Shown here piece by piece: positions 1-11,565 of a stretch of 64,000 nucleotides of DNA. Position 1 is the stretch's first letter. Every line of letters begins with the position of its first letter. A model generated the notes under the pieces. The model saw nothing but the letters and a program-made list of their open reading frames with translations, was not told where the DNA came from and made no database searches. Both the position numbers and the translations under genes were made by a program. The stretch comes from Firmicutes bacterium CAG:646. Its GTDB lineage: Bacteria; Bacillota; Clostridia; Lachnospirales; Lachnospiraceae. The stretch is taken from positions 3,735 through 67,734 of the forward strand of contig HF995374.1 of assembly GCA_000432335.1 (NCBI GenBank), given 5' to 3'.

Positions 1-157
1 ATCGAGCATATGTAGTTTGGGGAATGAGTCCAGATAAAGATTTATCATTGTAGATGATCAAATTATATGTTATTATATAGAAGATGATGAAAAATAGAAG
101 TTTTTTCTGCTGAATTTTGGTGAATTATTCAGAGGAAAATAAAAATAGGTATGCGAG

Positions 158-2101
158 GTGTTTCTTGTGAGGGGGATGCAGGAAAAGAGGATGCAGGCGC
201 TTCGGGTGAAGTACAGCTCCAAGATTTTTTTGTCTATACTGAAGTCTATGTTGGTGATCATACCATTTCCCGTGATCTTGTTGATCGCAGTGGAACTGGT
301 TTCTTTGCATGCCATTCAGGATACGATCACAGAGTATGAAGATGGAATTTATGATCAGGTGGCGGAAGATCTGAAAAACAGTTATGAGAGCGCCCTTCTG
401 GTGATGCGTGATATGAGAAGAGAAGAAAATCTGCTTCGGTATCTTCGGCAGGATGAGAGAAATTATTATAAAGAATATGAACTTTACCAGATGATGACGC
501 AGACACTGAAACGGAACCGTAATCTTTCGGAACTTAGTGTGTATTTTCCGGCAGATGAATGTGTAGTTTCTACCACTGGGAGTAAAGAAAGCCGCGCTTA
601 CCATGAGACTTTTTATTCTAATTCTTATGAAACATGGGAAAAAGAGCAGACAGAGCATATGGATGGGCAGATTGTATTGAAGAAAGATTCGGATGGAACG
701 GTTGTATTAAGGAGCAGTATCGGATATGAGTCCATGAAACAGGCGGTAGTTACGGTCAAGTTTAAAGGGGCTTATATCAAGGAATTGCTGAATAAACTGT
801 GCAATAATGAGCAGGAGAGGGCATGGTTTCTTTACGGAACGCAGATGCTGGCAGCGACACAGGGAGAAAATGATGATGCGTTGGCAAAGAATTTATTGGA
901 AGCCCATTTAAAACAGGAAGATTTGGTAAAATTAGAAGGACAGAAATTCAGTTTGAAAGTCAGAGAAATTTCCCGGGACGGATTATTTCTGATTTACGGA
1001 GTGCCTGAGGGCATTGAATATTTTGTTGTGGAAATGATCAAAATTCTGGCAATTATTTCCGTGATTCTGTGTCTTGTGGTTTTGGGGGGAGCCATTGTGC
1101 TGGCTGCCAATCATAATTATACGCCGATCAAAAGATTGTTTGATATTTTGCGCCAGGGAGACAGTACAGACTCAGAAATAGATTACGATGTGATGGAAGG
1201 TTATGCGGAAAATTTTCATACGCAAAAACAACAGATGCAGATGAAATTAAAACAGTACGAGGACAATGTGAAAAATCTGTATCTGGGGGAATTGCTTTTG
1301 ACGGATACGAATCGAAAAATATCCCAGGAACAGGTGGAGAGCTGGGGCTTTTTGGGAAAGTATTTTGTGGTGGTGATGTATCAGTTTGAAGAAAACGAGA
1401 CAGAGGCGGAACAGGAGAAAAAAGAGGAATACCGGAAGGACATTCTGGAAGAGTACATAAAGGAATATTTGAAAGAGTGTGTCTGCTGTTATCTTGTGGA
1501 GAGAAATTCCCGGGTATACTGTGTTCTGAATGGAAATGGAGAAAATGATCAGAGGTTCTCTGAAGCAGTGCGGGAGCGCAATCAGGTTCTTGTTGAAAAT
1601 CTGACTAGTGTTGAAAATCTGTACTGTGACGCTTATATGAGCGGATGTTTTATGAGCATTAATGAAATCCATCAGGGATATTTTGAGGTAAAACAGGTAA
1701 AGAAGAAACAGATCATGAAGGAATGTGAAGATGTTTCTGAAAACAACTGCTCGATTGAAAAGATAGAAGAAGGAATCCGTGAAAATCTTCTGGATGTGAA
1801 TCTTTCGGTGGCAAGTTTGGCAGAATTTTTGAAGATCACGCCGTCCTATTTGTCACGATTTTTTAAGCGAAACACAGGAAAAGGAGTTCTGGAATATATT
1901 CATGAGTGCAGAGTTGAGAAAGCAAAGGAAATCATGTTTCAGAATCCAGCAGTGAAGGCGAAAGAAGTGGCGGAAGCCGTGGGATTTGCCAATCTGGCAA
2001 CCTTTATCCGGGTATTTAAGAAGAGAGAGGGAATCACGCCGGGGCAGTTTCGGGAAGAGATGGCAGGAGGTATGATGGAATCCGGTAATAAGACAGAATA
2101 A
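158..2101 (+). CDS. Membrane-anchored AraC-family transcriptional regulator
   Basis: One-component sensor-regulator of about 647 residues. A membrane segment lies near residues 28-50 and a second near 291-316 (IKILAIISVILCLVVLGG), enclosing an extracellular region of about 240 residues. A cytoplasmic linker follows, then a C-terminal AraC HTH pair (about 532-640, with SYLSRFFKRNTGKG and TPGQFREEM). There is no receiver domain. In Lachnospiraceae such proteins typically sit beside sugar ABC transporters and are thought to sense the substrate outside the cell. The gene directly precedes a solute-binding protein and permeases, so it probably controls them (inference). The start is uncertain: GTG 158 is the longest, while ATG 176 and ATG 191 are in frame with purine-rich but poorly spaced upstream sequence. 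An intrinsic terminator follows the stop. Confidence 0.87.
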   Translation: MFLVRGMQEKRMQALRVKYSSKIFLSILKSMLVIIPFPVILLIAVELVSLHAIQDTITEYEDGIYDQVAEDLKNSYESALLVMRDMRREENLLRYLRQDERNYYKEYELYQMMTQTLKRNRNLSELSVYFPADECVVSTTGSKESRAYHETFYSNSYETWEKEQTEHMDGQIVLKKDSDGTVVLRSSIGYESMKQAVVTVKFKGAYIKELLNKLCNNEQERAWFLYGTQMLAATQGENDDALAKNLLEAHLKQEDLVKLEGQKFSLKVREISRDGLFLIYGVPEGIEYFVVEMIKILAIISVILCLVVLGGAIVLAANHNYTPIKRLFDILRQGDSTDSEIDYDVMEGYAENFHTQKQQMQMKLKQYEDNVKNLYLGELLLTDTNRKISQEQVESWGFLGKYFVVVMYQFEENETEAEQEKKEEYRKDILEEYIKEYLKECVCCYLVERNSRVYCVLNGNGENDQRFSEAVRERNQVLVENLTSVENLYCDAYMSGCFMSINEIHQGYFEVKQVKKKQIMKECEDVSENNCSIEKIEEGIRENLLDVNLSVASLAEFLKITPSYLSRFFKRNTGKGVLEYIHECRVEKAKEIMFQNPAVKAKEVAEAVGFANLATFIRVFKKREGITPGQFREEMAGGMMESGNKTE

Positions 2102-2148
2102 ACAATAGAAAAATACATTGTGCAGAGTATACAGAAAAATAGAATTGA

Positions 2149-2185
2149 AACGGGATATACATGGGAAAGTGTATATCCCGTTTTT
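2149..2185 (+). terminator. Intrinsic terminator after the AraC gene
   Basis: Perfect 12-bp stem AACGGGATATAC / GTATATCCCGTT (2149-2160 with 2171-2182), a 10-nt loop and a following T run. It separates the regulator from the transporter operon, which has its own promoter. Confidence 0.85.
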
Positions 2186-2263
2186 GCGTGGTGAAAAAAT
2201 AGATAAAACAAGAAAAACAAATGAACAAAAAATGACAATAGTGCACAGGTAAAAAAATGGAAA

Positions 2264-2292
2264 TTGAAATTTTACCAGTAAATATGTATGAT
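2264..2292 (+). promoter_or_regulatory. Sigma-A-type promoter of the ABC transporter operon
   Basis: TTGAAA (2264-2269), 17 bp, TATGAT (2287-2292). The -10 contains an upstream in-frame ATG at 2288, so translation cannot start there. This fixes ATG 2348 as the start of the binding protein. Confidence 0.72.
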
Positions 2293-2347
2293 GAATCCAA
2301 CACAAACACAACGGCATAAGAGAATAAAACGAAGGAGGTTCAACACA

Positions 2348-3994
2348 ATGAACAAGAAAAGAGTATTGTGTATGCTCATGGCAGCGACCATGACGATGGG
2401 AGCACTGGCAGGCTGCGGTGGTTCTGACAAAGGAGAAAGTAAAGGCGGAGACGACAGCGCCAAAGGAGAAGCAACGGTATATGAAAGAGATGAAAACGGT
2501 CTGCCAGATCTGAAAGGTGAGAAATTCACTATCTGGCATGCAATGGTTCCAAGCAATGCGCAGGTTACCAGTGATTTGGGAGATTACAAAGCGATTCAAG
2601 AGCTGGAAAAGAAATTAAACTGCGAGATTGAATTTGTACATCCTCCTGTAGGACAGGAACAGGATAACTTCACAATCCTGATGGCAGATACAGAACTGCC
2701 GGATATGATTTTCTGTAGTGGTATTGATAATTATTATCCCGGTGGTGTGGAGATGGCATATAAAGATGGTGTGCTGTTTGATTACACCGATATGATCAGT
2801 GAGGAGACAACGCCATATTTTTATAAGATGATCAATGAAGATGAGAATATCAAGAAAATGGTATCTGATGATGAGGGCAGAATTATCCGTCTGGGTGCAA
2901 AATTTGCAGGAAGCGAAGAGGCAGATCTTACATACTCCGGTCTTTTGATCCGTTCTGATTTTCTGGAGCAGACAGGCATGGAGATACCAACCACCATTGA
3001 TGAATGGACTGCGTTGTTTGCAAAGATGAAAGAAAACGGTGTGGAATATCCGTTATCTCTGGCTGGTGATAATGGTATGGGCGGTTTCTTTAATTCCAAC
3101 GTGTTTTCCAGCGCTTACGGAATCAGCGCAGGAAGCTTTTATAAAGGGGAAGATGGAAAACTTGCCTATGGTCCTTATCAGGATGCCTACAAAGATTATC
3201 TGGCACAGTTAAATGAATGGTTTGAGGCGGGATATATCAATCCGGACTTTACTACCCAGAAAGAATCTGATGTGATGTCTCAGGCAGCAGATGACAAAGT
3301 GGGAACAATGTTCATGCATCTGTATACGTATGGAGCGGAGTATTATATGACTACAGAAAAAGATCATCCTGAGAAAGCGATGGTTCCGGCTCCGGTTCCT
3401 ACCCTGAACAAAGGAGACGAACTGCCGGGGCTGCGTGACAGCTCTGTTTATATGGGAGATTATAAGTATATCACAGCAGATGCGAAGAATCCGTCCGCAT
3501 GTATGGCGCTTTTGGACGCTCTGTATCAGGAAGATATAGACCGTATGCTGGCAAATGGTATTGAAGGCGTAGGTTATGATATGGTAGACGGTGTTCCGGT
3601 AAGACGAACAGTTGCTCCAGATGCTGATAAAGAAACGCTTTTGTCAGTGGCTCCAGAACAGTGGCATACACTGGAAGACAGAGATCTGGATTATATTTTG
3701 AAATATAAATATAACAAAGGTTCACAGGATGAGGCGCTGACTCTGTGGAAGGAACAGGGAAGTGATCAGATGCTTTCCAAGTTTATCCTGTTTAATTCGG
3801 AAGAGTCTGAAGTAAAGAAAACGTATCAGACGGATATTGAAACTTACGTAAAAGAGATGGCGCTTAAGTTTATCATGGGTCAGGAATCTTTGGATAATTT
3901 TGGTACGTATCAGGAAAATCTGAAAAATATGCATGTGGAAGAGCTGACAGCGGCTTACCAGTCTGCTACGGATCGTTATGAAGCAAGAAAATAA
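2348..3994 (+). CDS. Sugar ABC transporter lipoprotein (extracellular solute-binding protein)
   Basis: Substrate-binding lipoprotein of 548 residues for an LplABC/YtcQ-type carbohydrate importer. The signal peptide ends in the lipobox L20-A21-G22-C23, followed by a Gly/Ser/Lys-rich tether. The mature protein begins with a typical SBP strand (FTIWHAMVPSN), and its length of about 550 residues suits the oligosaccharide-binding LplA-like group. Start ATG 2348 has AAGGAGG at 2332-2338; the longer in-frame ATG at 2288 lies inside the -10 box. Two permease genes follow within 20-25 bp. No ATP-binding gene is present, so the importer probably uses a shared MsiK/UgpC-type ATPase encoded elsewhere (inference). 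The substrate is unknown; the downstream GH2 enzyme suggests a beta-galactoside. Confidence 0.93.
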   Translation: MNKKRVLCMLMAATMTMGALAGCGGSDKGESKGGDDSAKGEATVYERDENGLPDLKGEKFTIWHAMVPSNAQVTSDLGDYKAIQELEKKLNCEIEFVHPPVGQEQDNFTILMADTELPDMIFCSGIDNYYPGGVEMAYKDGVLFDYTDMISEETTPYFYKMINEDENIKKMVSDDEGRIIRLGAKFAGSEEADLTYSGLLIRSDFLEQTGMEIPTTIDEWTALFAKMKENGVEYPLSLAGDNGMGGFFNSNVFSSAYGISAGSFYKGEDGKLAYGPYQDAYKDYLAQLNEWFEAGYINPDFTTQKESDVMSQAADDKVGTMFMHLYTYGAEYYMTTEKDHPEKAMVPAPVPTLNKGDELPGLRDSSVYMGDYKYITADAKNPSACMALLDALYQEDIDRMLANGIEGVGYDMVDGVPVRRTVAPDADKETLLSVAPEQWHTLEDRDLDYILKYKYNKGSQDEALTLWKEQGSDQMLSKFILFNSEESEVKKTYQTDIETYVKEMALKFIMGQESLDNFGTYQENLKNMHVEELTAAYQSATDRYEARK

Positions 3995-4009
3995 CTGAGG
4001 TCAAAGATT

Positions 4010-4933
4010 ATGAAGAAGAAAAATAAATGGGGTCAATTATTAAAAGCGGATTTCCGCAAGAATTGGTTGATTTATTTGATGCTGGTTCCTGTGATCGTTT
4101 ATCTTTTGGTTTTCTGCTATGCGCCCATGTATGGTATTGTCATAGCGTTCAAAGATTTTAAGCCAAGGCTTGGTATCATGGGAAGCGACTGGGTAGGCCT
4201 TAAGTATTTTAAAGAGTTTGTGGGTTCTGTTTTCTTCGGCAGAACCCTCAAAAACACTTTGATGCTCAGCGGGCTGAATCTGTTGTTTGGATTTTGTGCG
4301 CCTATCGTATTTGCGATTCTTTTAAATGAAGTTCGAAATCTTCGATTCAAAAAGGTTGTACAGACTGTTACCTATTTACCGCATTTTATAACAACCGTTA
4401 TCATTGCAAGTTTGATTTTGATTTTTACAGACAGTGATGGATTTATTACTCAAATTGCCAATTCAATTATCGGTCATGAAGGAAGTTTGATCGGAGATAA
4501 ACATATGTTCCGACCGATTTATGTTATATCGGATATCTGGCAGAGCTTTGGATGGGGCTCGATTGTCTATCTGGCGGCAATTATGGGAATTAACCCGGAA
4601 TTGTATGAAGCGGCCCGTATCGACGGAGCCAATAAATTTAAACAGATTATTCACGTAACTCTTCCGGGGATGCTCCCGATCATCGTGATCATGTTTATCA
4701 TGGCCGTGGGTGGTCTGATGAATGTAGGTTGGGAGAAAGCTTTCTTATTACAGTCTCCGGTTACGTATGATACATCGGATATTATATCCACTTTCGTGTA
4801 TAGAAAAGGTTTTGAGGACATGAACTATAGTTACTCGGCGGCGGTTGGGCTGTTCAACTCTGTGATCAATCTGATCCTGTTGGCAGGAGCAAACTTTATG
4901 AGTCGTAAAGTCAACGGAAACAGTTTGTGGTAA
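4010..4933 (+). CDS. ABC transporter permease, LplB-type
   Basis: Integral membrane permease of 307 residues with about six hydrophobic segments. The EAA loop that docks on the ATPase is visible as YEAARIDGANKFKQ. It pairs with the next gene to form the channel for the lipoprotein encoded 15 bp upstream. The short N-terminal cytoplasmic stretch (MKKKNKWGQLLKADFRKNW) and the tail SRKVNGNSLW are typical of the LplB/YteP branch. Start ATG 4010 follows a weak TGAGG site. Co-transcribed with its neighbours; no internal terminator is seen. Confidence 0.93.
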   Translation: MKKKNKWGQLLKADFRKNWLIYLMLVPVIVYLLVFCYAPMYGIVIAFKDFKPRLGIMGSDWVGLKYFKEFVGSVFFGRTLKNTLMLSGLNLLFGFCAPIVFAILLNEVRNLRFKKVVQTVTYLPHFITTVIIASLILIFTDSDGFITQIANSIIGHEGSLIGDKHMFRPIYVISDIWQSFGWGSIVYLAAIMGINPELYEAARIDGANKFKQIIHVTLPGMLPIIVIMFIMAVGGLMNVGWEKAFLLQSPVTYDTSDIISTFVYRKGFEDMNYSYSAAVGLFNSVINLILLAGANFMSRKVNGNSLW

Positions 4934-4957
4934 AAACAGTAGAATGGAGCAATTTCA

Positions 4958-5890
4958 ATGAAGAAATATAAGAAGAATAAAAAGAATGAAGAGGGCAGCC
5001 GGATCATTATCGGTAAAGGGGAAAAAACTTTTCTGGTGATCAATAACTGTATCATGGTACTTCTTATGATAATTACGTTGTATCCCATGTTATACGTGTT
5101 ATTTGCCTCGCTCAGCGATCCGATTGAATTGGGAAAAGCATCGGGACTTCTCTGGAAACCGGCAGGATTTTCTCTGAGGGGTTATGAAGCGGTATTGCAG
5201 TCGGAAAATATCTGGATAGGATTCAGAAATACAATTTTTTATGTGATCGTGGGAACGGCGGCAAGTATGCTGATCACAATCTGCGGGGCATACCCTCTGT
5301 CCAGAAAAGGATTTTTGCTGAAAAAACCGATCACGTTATTTATTTTGTTTACCATGTTTTTCAGCGGCGGTATGATTCCTACTTTTTTGGTGGTGCAGGG
5401 ATTGGGTCTTACCAATACCGTATGGGCGATGATTGTTCCCGGTATGCTCAGTGTATATAATGTGATCGTGCTGAGAACATCCTTTGAATCAGTGCCTGAG
5501 AGTTTGTATGAATCGGCGGCGCTGGATGGGGCGAATCACTGGCATATGCTGACAAAGATTACGATACCTCTGTCGAAGGCGGCGCTGGCAACGATCACTC
5601 TGTTCTATGCCGTGGGCAAATGGGGAGAGTGGTATAACGCATTGGTTTACTTACAGAAAAGAAGAGATCTCTATCCGCTGCAGATGTTCTTAAGAGAGCT
5701 TCTGGTAGTGCAGGAAGATATGGATGCGTTGCTTTCCAGTAGTGTGGGAGCGTCAGCAGACGCATATCTTCTCAAGGAAGTAATCAAATATGCGACGATT
5801 ATTGTGACAACAGTTCCGATTTTGTGCGTATATCCGTTCCTTCAGAAGTATTTCGTAAAAGGTGTATTAATTGGTGGTGTAAAAGAGTAA
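4958..5890 (+). CDS. ABC transporter permease, LplC/YtcP-type
   Basis: Second permease of the importer, 310 residues. The basic N-terminus (MKKYKKNKKNEEGSR) precedes about six membrane helices, and the EAA loop reads YESAALDGANHWHMLTKI. The C-terminus (QKYFVKGVLIGGVKE) is the usual ending of the YtcP/LplC branch. It lies 24 bp after the first permease, so the two should form a heterodimer. A strong terminator follows immediately, so the downstream oxidoreductase and glycosidase genes depend on read-through or on another promoter. Confidence 0.93.
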   Translation: MKKYKKNKKNEEGSRIIIGKGEKTFLVINNCIMVLLMIITLYPMLYVLFASLSDPIELGKASGLLWKPAGFSLRGYEAVLQSENIWIGFRNTIFYVIVGTAASMLITICGAYPLSRKGFLLKKPITLFILFTMFFSGGMIPTFLVVQGLGLTNTVWAMIVPGMLSVYNVIVLRTSFESVPESLYESAALDGANHWHMLTKITIPLSKAALATITLFYAVGKWGEWYNALVYLQKRRDLYPLQMFLRELLVVQEDMDALLSSSVGASADAYLLKEVIKYATIIVTTVPILCVYPFLQKYFVKGVLIGGVKE

Positions 5891-5892
5891 TG

Positions 5893-5952
5893 AAAAGACC
5901 GTAAAGACAAAGTACGTGAAAAAGTATTGGGGGTGTCTTTGCGGTCTTTTTG
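5893..5952 (+). terminator. Long-stem intrinsic terminator inside the sugar locus
   Basis: AAAAGACCGTAAAGACA (5893-5909) pairs with TGTCTTTGCGGTCTTTT (from 5934) with one mismatch, across a loop of about 24 nt, ending in a T run. It may be a partial terminator that lowers expression of the enzyme genes relative to the transporter. Confidence 0.8.
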
Positions 5953-5971
5953 AAAAAAGGAGAAGAATAAG

Positions 5972-7177
5972 ATGGGAGACAAAACCAGAATGGCCCTGAT
6001 TGGGCTTGGTGGCCGGGGCATCGGTCTGTTAAAGCTCGTTTATCTGGAACATCCGGATGTGATATTTTCAGCGGTGTGTGATGTGTATGAAGACCGATGC
6101 CGGGAAGCGGCAGATCTGATAGAAAAAAGCGGCAGACCAAGACCGGATATGGTACAGGATTACCATGAGATTCTGGGAAGAGAGGATGTGGACGGAGTAC
6201 TTCTTTGCACATCTTGGAAAAATCATATTGACATGTGCATTGATTTCATGGAAGATAAGAAGTACGTGGGCTGTGAAGTGGGAGGAGCATATTCTCTGAC
6301 CGAGTGTTGGAAACTGGTGGAAGCTTATGAGCGAACCAAGACTCCGGTGATGCTCATGGAGAACTGCGTCTATGGAAGAAATGAGATGATGGCAGCACAT
6401 ATGGCGGAGCAGGGAGCGCTTGGAAAAATCGTTCACTGTGAGGGTGGTTATCGCCATGATCTGCGGGAAGGATTGGCATTCAGCAAGGAAAATCGTCATT
6501 ATCGCCTTACCGATTATATCTATAGAAATGGTGAGAATTATCCTACCCATGAGTTGGGACCAATTGCCCGGCTTTTGAAAATCAATCGGGGAAACCGGAT
6601 GGTGTCTCTTGTATCGGTAGCGTCCGGGGCGTGGGGCTTAAAAGAATATCTCAAAGAGCACAAACCGGAAGATGAAGAATTACTGAACACGGAGTTTGCG
6701 CAGGGAGATATCGTCACAACGGCGATCACCTGTGCCAATGGGGAAACCATTACGATGACGTTAGACACTACTTTGCCACGCTATTATTCCAGAGGTTTCT
6801 ATGTACAGGGAACGAAAGGTATGTTTATGGAGGATAATGGTTCTTTGTATCTGGAAGGTGAAGAACACGCTAGAGATCATTTTGACTGGAAAAAGCACTG
6901 GGGTAATGTGGAAGAATATCGGGAAAAATATGAACATCCCATGTGGAAGAAATACCTGAAAGAAGGAATAAAATCCGGTCATGATGGAATGGACTGGCTG
7001 GTATTTTGTGACTTTGTGGAAAGCATTCGAAACAAAACAGAAGTTCCGATTGATGTGTATGACATGGCGGCGTGGATGTGTATTACCCCGTTGTCAGAGC
7101 AGTCCATAGCGATGGGAGGTCATCCAGTGGCAATCCCGGACTTTACCAATGGGGCATGGATGCACAGAGTGTATTAG
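5972..7177 (+). CDS. Gfo/Idh/MocA family protein, copy 1 (GH109-like)
   Basis: NAD(P)-binding protein of 401 residues. The N-terminal Rossmann fold has the glycine-rich loop GLGGRG (residues 11-16), followed by the family C-terminal alpha/beta domain. Stretches such as NYPTHELGPIARLL, YYSRGFYVQGTKG and GMDWLVFCDF resemble the GH109 branch, whose members cleave glycosidic bonds by a transient redox mechanism with bound NAD. Ordinary sugar dehydrogenase activity cannot be excluded. The next gene is a close paralogue (roughly three quarters identical by eye), so this is a tandem duplication. It sits between a sugar importer and a beta-galactosidase, which points to intracellular glycoside processing. 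RBS AAAAGGAG lies just upstream of the ATG. Confidence 0.87.
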   Translation: MGDKTRMALIGLGGRGIGLLKLVYLEHPDVIFSAVCDVYEDRCREAADLIEKSGRPRPDMVQDYHEILGREDVDGVLLCTSWKNHIDMCIDFMEDKKYVGCEVGGAYSLTECWKLVEAYERTKTPVMLMENCVYGRNEMMAAHMAEQGALGKIVHCEGGYRHDLREGLAFSKENRHYRLTDYIYRNGENYPTHELGPIARLLKINRGNRMVSLVSVASGAWGLKEYLKEHKPEDEELLNTEFAQGDIVTTAITCANGETITMTLDTTLPRYYSRGFYVQGTKGMFMEDNGSLYLEGEEHARDHFDWKKHWGNVEEYREKYEHPMWKKYLKEGIKSGHDGMDWLVFCDFVESIRNKTEVPIDVYDMAAWMCITPLSEQSIAMGGHPVAIPDFTNGAWMHRVY

Positions 7178-7215
7178 TAAAAACAGAAAAAAATGTATAA
7201 GGAGAGGAAAATAAA

Positions 7216-8418
7216 ATGGAACAGAAGATCAGACTGGCAGTTGTAGGACTTGGGAGCAGAGGTATGGGCCTTTTGGAGATGGTTTATCTGGAGCATCCGG
7301 ATGTGGAATATCCGGTGGTATGCGACGTGTATGAAGACCGGTGTAAGGATGCGGCAGATCTCATTGAAAAAAGCGGAAGACCAAGACCGGAGATGACACA
7401 GGATTACCACGATATTCTGGGAAGAGAGGATGTGGACGGCGTACTTTTGTGTACTGCCTGGGAACACCACATTGACCTTTGCATCGACTTTATGAAAGCC
7501 GGAAAATACGTGGGCTGTGAAGTGGGCGGCGCTTATTCCGTTCGGGATTGTTGGAAACTGGTAGAAACCTATGAAGAAACAAAAGTTCCGGTAATGCTCA
7601 TGGAAAACTGCATTTACGGTCGTGATGAGATGATGGTGGAAAATATGGTGCAGCAGGGCGTGATGGGAAGAATCGTTCATTGCGAGGGAGGTTATCGCCA
7701 TGATCTGAGAGATGAGATCGCATTTGGAAAAGAAAACCGCCATTACCGCCTGAAAAATTATCTCAACAGAAATTGTGAAAATTATCCTACCCATGAACTG
7801 GGACCGATCGCCAGACTTTTGAAGGTGAATAGAGGAAACCGTATGGTATCTTTGACTTCCGTGGCGTCTGGAGCATTTGGAATGAAGGAGTATATCAAAG
7901 AGCATAAAGCGGATGATGCGGAACTGATGAATGCAGAATTTGCTCAGGGAGACGTGGTGACTACCCTCATTACCTGCGCAAATGGGGAGACTATCACGCT
8001 GACGCTGGATACCACACTGCCAAGATATTATTCCAGAGGATTTTATGTGCAGGGAACAAAGGGAATGTACATGGAAGATAATGCTTCTCTGTTTTTGGAG
8101 GGAGAAGAACATGCCAAAGATCATTTTGAATGGAAGAAACACTGGGGAAATGTGGAAGAGTACCGTGATAAATATGAGCATCCCGTATGGAAACAGTATC
8201 TGGATGAAGGTGTGAAACAGGGACACGGCGGTATGGACTGGCTGGTATTCTGCGAATTTGTGGAAAGTGTGAGAAATAAAACAGAAGTTCCCATTGACGT
8301 ATACGATATGGCAGCATGGATGTGCATCACCGCATTGTCGGAGGAATCCATAGCGATGGGCGGTCATCCGGTGGCAATTCCCGACTTCACGAATGGTGCC
8401 TGGATGCATAGAAAATAA
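7216..8418 (+). CDS. Gfo/Idh/MocA family protein, copy 2 (GH109-like)
   Basis: Tandem paralogue of the preceding gene, 400 residues, same domain order: glycine-rich loop GLGSRG near the N-terminus, then NYPTHELGPIARLL, YYSRGFYVQGTKG and GMDWLVFCEF. Differences cluster in surface positions and in a few residues of the dinucleotide loop (GGRG in copy 1, GSRG here) and near residues 75-80 (SWKNH against AWEHH), which could alter substrate choice. The two genes are 38 bp apart and the RBS is AAGGAGAGG, so they are probably co-expressed. Whether the pair acts as a heteromer or on two anomers is unknown. Confidence 0.87.
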   Translation: MEQKIRLAVVGLGSRGMGLLEMVYLEHPDVEYPVVCDVYEDRCKDAADLIEKSGRPRPEMTQDYHDILGREDVDGVLLCTAWEHHIDLCIDFMKAGKYVGCEVGGAYSVRDCWKLVETYEETKVPVMLMENCIYGRDEMMVENMVQQGVMGRIVHCEGGYRHDLRDEIAFGKENRHYRLKNYLNRNCENYPTHELGPIARLLKVNRGNRMVSLTSVASGAFGMKEYIKEHKADDAELMNAEFAQGDVVTTLITCANGETITLTLDTTLPRYYSRGFYVQGTKGMYMEDNASLFLEGEEHAKDHFEWKKHWGNVEEYRDKYEHPVWKQYLDEGVKQGHGGMDWLVFCEFVESVRNKTEVPIDVYDMAAWMCITALSEESIAMGGHPVAIPDFTNGAWMHRK

Positions 8419-8443
8419 AAAATAATAGTAATACAGTGCTTGA

Positions 8444-11401
<2,958 letters not shown>

Positions 11402-11444
11402 ATCCTTTCCCCGTGGGAAGGAACTGTCGTATATGATGGAATAT

Positions 11445-11541
11445 AAAAAGTTAGGCACAACCAAACGAATTTGTCGAGCACATCTTTGAGACTTCAGGCT
11501 CAAAGTGAGCGCAGACTGAGTTTGGCAGTGCCTAACTTTTT
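11445..11541. repeat. Convergent terminator hairpin carrying 50-bp core, copy A
   Basis: Outer stem AAAAAGTTAGGCAC (11445-11458) pairs with GTGCCTAACTTTTT (11528-11541); a second block CCAAAC / GTTTGG (11461-11466, 11520-11525) continues it. The tip is a 50-bp sequence at 11469-11518 that recurs exactly at 19201-19250 (inverted) and 39445-39494. Inside the core, CTTTGAG and CTCAAAG can form a 7-bp apical stem. T runs on both strands make it a bidirectional terminator between the beta-galactosidase and the DUF6062 gene. Confidence 0.85.
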
Positions 11542-11565
11542 AAAACTCCAATCAGAACAGTTTTT

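Noticed and set aside
2288..2347. Longer start for the solute-binding protein
   Set aside because: The ATG overlaps the -10 box, and the lipoprotein signal begins properly at 2348 behind AAGGAGG.
7174..8409. A 411-residue antisense frame over the second Gfo/Idh gene
   Set aside because: Low-complexity, His/Phe-rich product with no ribosome site; shadow of the plus-strand gene.
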